This document shows, one piece after another, positions 60,901-64,000 of a stretch of DNA of 64,000 bases; position 1 is the first letter of the stretch, and every line of letters starts with the position of its first letter. The notes below the pieces were generated by a model that saw only the letters and a program-made list of their open reading frames with translations, was not told the DNA's origin and did no database searches. The translations under genes and the position numbers were made by a program. The DNA lies in contig OZ004585.1 in the NCBI GenBank assembly GCA_963924555.1, positions 4,787,488-4,851,487 on the forward strand. The letters run 5' to 3'. The stretch comes from Crambe crambe (lineage: Eukaryota; Porifera; Demospongiae; Poecilosclerida; Crambeidae).

Positions 60901-63684
60901 ACTCGAACATTACTTACCATTCAAAGTTTAAACAGTTACAGCTAATAACCTTATCAGCTTATTTTTGTTCTGACCTCAGAAGAAATGAACTTCGAAAGTG
61001 ATCGAGTCCTGGCAACTTCGTTGTTTACGCATGCACGTTATGTTTAATGGCTTCTTCGTCTACTGTACAGAGACAGCGGCTTTTTTTGAGTGAACTAGAG
61101 GCTAAACCAATGAGATGTGGACCTGGTCTGAATAAAATGGAACAGATTCATATATAGAACACGGTCCAAGTGCGGCCCAATTTTTCTCCGGATCATGCCG
61201 ATTAAGAACCTGAAGAATAAGAAATTGTGAAAATGTTATTCCTCTGTGTTAAGTCTTTCAGCCTCCAAATTCTCCTACAACTTATTGTTTTCTGAGAAAA
61301 TCCAACTTCATTTTTTGTTAGCCCTATGGAGGGTCATAGGTCATCCCTACATAGAGAGTGCTATTGCGCTCTCTGATAACACAAGAAGCTGTTTGGCTCA
61401 ATAGGCCCAACTGTGCTGATGGAGGATGCTAGCTATGGCAAGGAATCTAGTGTTAAAATAATAAAACATTGACATTTTGATACCACTATGCATGTGCGAG
61501 AAGCTATGCTGGAGAACCTGAACTAAACCGCTGGCTCAGGTCACTTGAAATTCTACTTGTGAATGAATGTAATTAGCTAACAAGTTATGATTCTAAATTC
61601 TACATTGCACTGCACACTCACATGATACCTGATTCTAGAAATTTATTAGTCACATGTTTACTGTATCGGTTAACTAGCTAGCTATCGTTTTATGAATAAT
61701 ATTGCTTAGTTATACTTTGAACTGGCTGTGATAACAGGATAATTTCTAAAGAAACTTTAATGCTACATGGCCAATGTTATGTAAATCACATGGCCATGCA
61801 TGTTTATCGAGTTATGTAAATCTTTCCTCAGAAAACATCCTCCAAAATATCTTGTTTTTAGTAACAACCCAACATGCTTACATACATAAAACCATAAAGA
61901 GAGAAAAAAAAGAGTGATAGAAAAAACATTTCCATGAAATGAAATAGGGATGACCATTACTAAACTATAGGGTAGGGATGGAAATGGGATCAATCTTCGT
62001 TCTGTATACAATCCCTAAATATACATACATCCTGGCCATTAGCTAGCTACTGCTCTATAATCTGAAGAGCTACCCGACGTATATGTAGGAATTGATATAC
62101 AGAATAATGATCGATCCCATTACCCTTACCCTTATTTCCTCACTTTTTTAAGCAATGCATGCATTTCAGCAGCTATACATCTAGTTTTTGATAGGCAAGG
62201 AATCTAGTGTAAAATAATACATTAACATTCTGATACCACAAGCTATGTGTGAGAAGCTGTGCAAGAGAAAGTTATCAACCTGCACTAGCTATTCCCCAAC
62301 ATTCTCATCAAACTAGCTACTGGCTCAGGATGCTTGAAATTCTCTGCTGACAACTTGAGAATGACTCCACATTGCACTGACTCATATAATTTGAGAAAAG
62401 GGACCGCTTCACGCAGGATATAATTAATTTTTTGAGATATGCGCGTTTGAAGTTAGCCTTAGGATTTTTTTATCCACTTCTTTTTTATTGCCTCCACAAT
62501 ATCTTCAGTACTTTGTCTAACTTCCTGTCGAATTTCAGGAAGTGGGAAGGCTAGCGAGTTGAAGTCAGCTAGCTACCTCACCCGGAACTTATTTCACATC
62601 CTACGTGCCCAAATTTTAACGTTCAATTACGGAGGACATAAGAGCATAGTGCGCGAAAATAAAGGAAAATCCACGCATAATAATAAAAATTCATAACATC
62701 GATGATTTCTACTGAATACACAACTTAGGAAGAGGCTGTGGTAGGAGCCATTGACTTCACAGGTCAGAAAATCCCGATCTGGAGGTGTTCATTAATTTTG
62801 TGTCCTTCAACCCCAGGCCTGTTGACAATGAAAAATAAAAAAAATACTACAAGTGTCTAGATTCCAACCCAGGGTAAGTGAGAAAAATTGAATGATGTCA
62901 TACGGAATCACGTAGAAGTTCAACGTTAAGACACGGTTTATTGCAGAATGCTTACTCAATCTTTCTCTGAGGCGATGCACTTCAATTCAGTGCTTATAGC
63001 TCCGTGGTGGTTTAACATCTAACTTCAAACGTAGTAAGGCAATGGGCTACTAATAACTCCATTTTGAAATTATGCATGAAGTGGTCCCTTTTCTCAAATT
63101 CGGTCACATTATGCTGACGCATGATTCTAGGTCACATGTTTTATTCTATCAGTTAACTAGCTTGCTATTATTTTTGTGATTCATTCAGTATATAGTGTTG
63201 CTTTGTTTTACTTTGAGTGACACTGCTAACAGGAACCACAATGCCAAATGGCCATGGATAAATGGAGACTCTTTTGTATAGAGGTCATAATTGAGATAGC
63301 TGCTATATTATAGTACTTAACTAGCTACATACTATAAATCCTATTATACAAGTAGGACATTGCATACATACCATAAAACGTGATAGCCCTTGAGTATTCT
63401 TCTCTAATAATGCAGCGAACACTTGCCTCGAAATCTTCAGTTATGTTATATGTGAAATACTCCTCATTTTTGTCTGTAGACCGAATTCTGATAAGCATAC
63501 CCATACTGTCATTAATCTCAAATCTTGCATCAGGACGAACCATACCGTCAATTGGATCACGACACTCAAATCTGAACACATTTGGAGTTTCCCTTCGTGA
63601 AGGAAAGTAGAATTCCAGAACAGGAATCCCCGAGACAGTATAGATGGAGCACAAAATTATAGTGCTAATAAGCAAAGAGACCAT
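44991..63684 (-). CDS. IgR-C: kinase-less receptor with ITAM-like tail (7 exons)
   Basis: Exons 63684-63372, 52736-52398, 50329-49973, 49659-49621, 49446-49402, 46043-45683, 45267-44991; 1731 bp, 576 residues, every join in frame. Signal peptide (MVSLLISTIILCSIYTVSG), N-terminal domain, complete Ig1 and Ig2, two tandem 13-15-residue Ser/Thr/Pro stalk exons, a transmembrane helix (IIGVGVGIAAISLIAVIITI) and a ~175-residue tail. Tail motifs: DPNYSTV, YEEILDHPNTYNIV (YxxI-x6-YxxV, ITAM spacing), PAYAVS, and YEDIKLCSYLGI (YxxI-x4-YxxI). Vertebrate ITAMs are YxxL/I-x6-8-YxxL/I and recruit tandem-SH2 kinases; here the second half ends in Val. The 10.6-kb first intron is repeat-filled, and exon 1 could belong to another gene, so the N-terminus is less sure than the rest. 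Confidence 0.7.
45683..46043 (-). CDS. IgR-C exon 6: transmembrane and proximal tail
   Basis: GSQFTIIGVGVGIAAISLIA then VIITIIAAKIRINVIQVRTS; tail EVEISDDDPNYSTVRPLKST matches IgR-B nearly word for word. Acceptor ttcattatag, donor gtatgatcta, phase 2 out. Confidence 0.82.
47290..47530. mobile_element. foldback family 2, copy 1 (partial)
   Basis: Contains gcagcgatgtagggtttatg and gcagcgatgtagggtttagc, with the end cctacatcattctttcattt then agaag. Matches parts of 58453-58790. Confidence 0.55.
47560..47815. mobile_element. foldback (FB) element, copy 6
   Basis: Arms aagggaaaaagcatttctgt... and the inverse; the left arm has lost part of the ccctacatatac apex. In IgR-C intron 5. Confidence 0.8.
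48066..48945. mobile_element. hairpin-ended element E2, copy 1 (forward)
   Basis: Starts with the hairpin agagagtgtggtagcgctctct, then atgtagggatgacctatgac. It is collinear, in inverse orientation, with 60140-61378 (ggctgaaagactcaacacgg; tgagactacactcttatgaa; gaagctatagatgtacagca). No coding frame. About 880 bp, in IgR-C intron 5. Confidence 0.75.
49050..49310. mobile_element. foldback family 3 (long perfect arms)
   Basis: Arms of about 105 bp (aatgaaggtgatgtagggat ... gcaaggatgaagtcgaat and inverse) around gggtgcagtcactaggtgtg. It shares tgtagggatgac and the aaaaag / gaaacaag spacing with the FB family but is otherwise different. Confidence 0.85.
49402..49446 (-). CDS. IgR-C exon 5: stalk unit 2
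   Basis: A 45-bp phase 1-1 exon, (A/T)TTQSLTSDSPAAS, acceptor attcttcaag, donor gtatatactt. A duplicate of the next exon upstream. Confidence 0.65.
49547..49562. repeat. C-rich tract
   Basis: A run of C with few interruptions in an intron of IgR-C; no function inferred. Confidence 0.8.
49621..49659 (-). CDS. IgR-C exon 4: stalk unit 1
   Basis: A 39-bp phase 1-1 exon, ATSTQPDSPASPE, acceptor atttttctag, donor gtatgtactt. Being symmetric, either stalk exon can be skipped without a frameshift. Confidence 0.65.
49973..50329 (-). CDS. IgR-C exon 3: Ig2 domain
   Basis: A 357-bp phase 1-1 exon. ERSEISVFPLTHNTTNGDTA, IFQCNAMGSNIILRWIFNGS, then INTTLEIKTGELHSV and YAINCIAEQN. Complete Cys-Trp-Cys core. 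Acceptor tattatttcag, donor gtaagtgtga. Confidence 0.85.
50755..50940 (+). repeat. possible tRNA-derived SINE
   Basis: GTGCTAGTGGTAAGCACTTC (A-box-like) and CCTGGTTGGAACCACCG (B-box-like GGTTGGAACC) are about 35 bp apart. The same module is on the minus strand at about 21725-21900, and fragments lie at 53020-53290 and 54120-54200. Confidence 0.4.
51370..51503. mobile_element. short TIR element (GCACCCTTCAGT)
   Basis: Arms gcacccttcagtccatggaa(taccatgat) and (atcatggta)ttccatactgaagggtgc, about 130 bp overall. Non-coding. Confidence 0.7.
51540..52280 (+). other. degenerate low-identity coding remnant (unrecognised)
   Basis: Plus-strand text around 51620-51785 gives a short open stretch (LDRRIEAEALNQRNRDGQGL then GHATLNATFKVVASL) and 51995-52185 another, but stops and frame changes separate them. 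Probably a dead mobile element; I do not recognise it. Confidence 0.3.
52329..52359. repeat. C18-A13 homopolymer tract
   Basis: Run of C directly followed by a run of A, between Ig1 and Ig2 exons of IgR-C. Confidence 0.9.
52398..52736 (-). CDS. IgR-C exon 2: Ig1 domain
   Basis: AIPTVSNHNTITGAFCDDTY, AMLMCPIPLPTVRNSYTIIW, then SQDNRTLSVLISNCTDQMVF. 113 codons, phase 1-1. The donor CTAG|gtacac is weaker than in the paralogues. A truncated FB element begins about 20 bp upstream of the acceptor. Confidence 0.8.
52755..52880. mobile_element. foldback (FB) element, copy 7 (truncated)
   Basis: One arm only (gtgaaatgaaaaagaatgta ... gggtagcttcagattatagt), ending just before the IgR-C exon 2 acceptor. 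Confidence 0.75.
53932..54036. repeat. ~100-bp palindrome
   Basis: cttattacacgagtcagcgt ... gatatttcacgagccgaag, then the inverse to acgagtgtaataag. It lies beside a pair ttattcttacag / ctgtaagaataa (54040-54395), perhaps the ends of a small element. Confidence 0.8.
54890..55445. repeat. minisatellite-like array (cagctgacccgttgca units)
   Basis: Diverged ~22-24-bp units based on gcagctgacccgttgcacaa repeat at least eight times. A larger ~230-bp unit (54905 and 55130) includes gtgacaggcagc, aactaaataacgggacagcc and a TAGTCTCGCGAG-type palindrome (55035-55072; 55256-55290). Confidence 0.8.
55528..55735. mobile_element. foldback (FB) element, copy 8 (right half)
   Basis: tgtagggattgttggctaga through tgtgtatgcagggacagaag; left arm missing. 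Preceded by the atgagtcatgacttgagagt repeat at 55488. Confidence 0.75.
55848..55955. repeat. two hairpin-terminus copies
   Basis: cagagagtgcggtagcactc occurs at about 55854 and 55917, the second followed by tctatgtagggttag. Confidence 0.75.
56880..57830. repeat. R1 dispersed repeat, copies 2 and 3
   Basis: Two tandem-like copies share gagtctcatctctgtctgca, acatggagacggtagta and acctgatgcgcagtccaaaa with 18970-20145. Copy 3 (57150-57830) is uninterrupted and supplies the empty sites for insertions in copies 1 and 4. Confidence 0.75.
57898..57981. repeat. (TAA)n microsatellite
   Basis: About 80 bp of imperfect then perfect AAT/TAA repeats. Confidence 0.98.
58453..58790. mobile_element. foldback family 2, copy 2
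   Basis: Arms begin atttcttctaaatgaaagag and end ctctttcatttagaagaac; inside, ctgctaactgtca and tgacagttagcag and acgatgtagg repeats are mirrored. Non-coding. Copy 1 is at 47290-47530. Confidence 0.75.
58830..59720. repeat. R1 dispersed repeat, copy 4 (interrupted)
   Basis: Left part 58830-59122, right part 59566-59720, split by the CATAGG element. Same block order as the other copies. Confidence 0.7.
59123..59565. mobile_element. CATAGG-family TIR element, copy 2
   Basis: Starts CATAGGCGTAGGAAG, ends CCCCACACCTATG plus TT. 5-bp direct repeats TATTA (59118-59122, 59566-59570). The uninterrupted R1 copy near 57490 reads gctattaatacgg, confirming the insertion. Confidence 0.75.
60182..60641 (+). 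mobile_element. TIR element with tRNA-like Pol III module, 9-bp duplication
   Basis: 460 bp flanked by perfect 9-bp repeats TTCTTTTTT (60173-60181, 60642-60650). Inverted ends CGAAGTGGCTATTCG and CGAATAGCCACAGCG are extended by gtccggcagccggatac. Copy 1 of E2 gives the empty site. Inside, 60455-60530 reads like a tRNA head: a D-arm-like GTGTATTGGTTAGTGCCG and a perfect B box GGTTCGATCC. A second, partial TIR lies at 60222-60241. Confidence 0.8.
60455..60530 (+). ncRNA. tRNA-like Pol III promoter module (not a functional tRNA)
   Basis: A-box-like TAGTGTATTGGTTAGTGCC and B box GGTTCGATCC at normal spacing, followed by cttctttttcttctttc. The T-arm stem does not close beyond two pairs and no acceptor stem forms, so it is a tRNA-derived SINE-type head. 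Transcription is inferred only. Confidence 0.5.
61880..62155. mobile_element. foldback (FB) element, copy 9 (degenerate)
   Basis: Arms are recognisable (catgaaatgaaatagggatg; ggatcaatcttcgttctgta; inverse after 62060) but with many losses. Confidence 0.65.
62160..63324. other. non-coding with repeat fragments
   Basis: No exon recognised. The stretch 62385-63100 begins gagaaaagggaccgcttcacgc and ends gaagtggtcccttttctc, so it is probably a TIR element of about 700 bp (tentative). Confidence 0.45.
63372..63684 (-). CDS. IgR-C exon 1 (probable): signal peptide and N-terminal domain
   Basis: MVSLLISTIILCSIYTVSG, then IPVLEFYFPSRRETPNVFRF and FEASVRCIIREEYSRAITFY. Donor gtatgtatgc, phase 1, as needed for exon 52736. 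It is the nearest upstream exon of the right type on this strand; the distance (10.6 kb) is the main doubt. Confidence 0.75.
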
Positions 63685-63902
63685 TCTTGCCTGAAGATCT
63701 GAAAGTACAATTTGATTGCTAGCTACATTGCCGTAATAGGATGTTTTGAATTGGGAGATATTATACAATTGATTAAGCTGAATACAGTGGATACATAGAG
63801 TTCTAAAGTTCTGCATGTAAAAAGTGTACATTATATGTTAGCATGTCCTTAATTGTACTGAGTGTAGTTTGCGCCCTATATTCCGGAATATGCATTTTAG
63901 GA

Positions 63903-64000
63903 TCAGAACAACGTTGCATTATTACTTTGCATCGAAATACCATCCGATCAGTGGAGTTTGATCTCAATACAGAAAGAGTTTTGTTGTCTTGAGAGAGTAT
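63903..64000 (-). pseudogene. truncated Ig1 exon copy (window edge)
   Basis: The minus strand reads (S)QDNKTLSVLRSNSTDRMV then FRCKVIMQRCSDP, 90% like IgR-C Ig1, but similarity stops right after RCSDP (the paralogues continue Q(H/C)C.LD.I.VGP). This is either a broken exon or a gene of the same family whose exon end has diverged. The rest lies to the right of this window. Confidence 0.6.

Larger units (their letters stand above)
60140..61378. mobile_element. hairpin-ended element E2, copy 2 (reverse, interrupted)
   Basis: Inverse copy of 48066-48945, ending ccctacatagagagtgctat-tgcgctctct at about 61378. It is interrupted by 60182-60641. Confidence 0.8.

Overview
This is eukaryotic, AT-rich animal DNA. 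The genes are split into short phase-1 exons with GT-AG introns. They encode secreted or membrane Ig-like proteins, one of them a metazoan-type receptor tyrosine kinase (RTK). The intergenic and intronic DNA is packed with TIR and foldback elements and microsatellites. Expanded Ig-ectodomain RTKs, this repeat style and the abundant agctagct strings point to a demosponge (Amphimedon-like). That assignment is inference from family knowledge, not a database match.

Layout. (1) 2.7-4.1 kb, minus strand: three in-phase proline/serine-rich exons of a receptor stalk or tail. (2) 8.0-18.2 kb, minus: a complete five-exon model (IgR-1) with signal peptide, two extracellular Ig-like domains, Ser/Thr stalk, transmembrane segment and short tail, 368 residues. 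Its first intron holds a 4.5-kb rearranged repeat cluster (10.5-15.0 kb) with a 4 x 240-bp tandem array. (3) 24.3-34.6 kb, minus: a complete 12-exon RTK (RTK-A, 775 residues) with an intact catalytic core. (4) 35.5-39.6 kb, plus: a dead hAT DNA transposon with three levels of nested insertions. (5) 40.3-44.1 kb, minus: IgR-B, an ectodomain paralogue of RTK-A in which the kinase is replaced by a long tail with several tyrosine motifs. (6) 45.0-63.7 kb, minus: IgR-C, a second kinase-less paralogue whose tail carries ITAM-like paired tyrosines. (7) 63.9-64.0 kb, minus: the broken edge of another copy of the same Ig exon.

The most interesting reading is that RTK-A, IgR-B and IgR-C are a tandem family that shares one ectodomain design: a novel N-terminal domain, then Ig1, then Ig2. 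Their intracellular outputs differ: an active tyrosine kinase in one, and substrate or docking tails (YEEI, YSTV, YxxI-x6-YxxV) in the others. This is the layout expected of paired activating, inhibitory or co-receptors. It could be an Ig-based recognition system in a very early animal lineage, with kinase and substrate receptors encoded side by side. Binding partners and signalling are inferred.

The rest is mobile DNA. I could define several families by exact boundaries and target-site duplications (TSDs): PIF/Harbinger-like elements with TWA duplications and a captured open reading frame, families with 9-bp duplications, a CATAGG family with 5-bp duplications, a TRIM-like miniature LTR element, a TIR element carrying a tRNA-like Pol III promoter, and a large foldback family. 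Several insertions are confirmed by uninterrupted copies elsewhere in the window.
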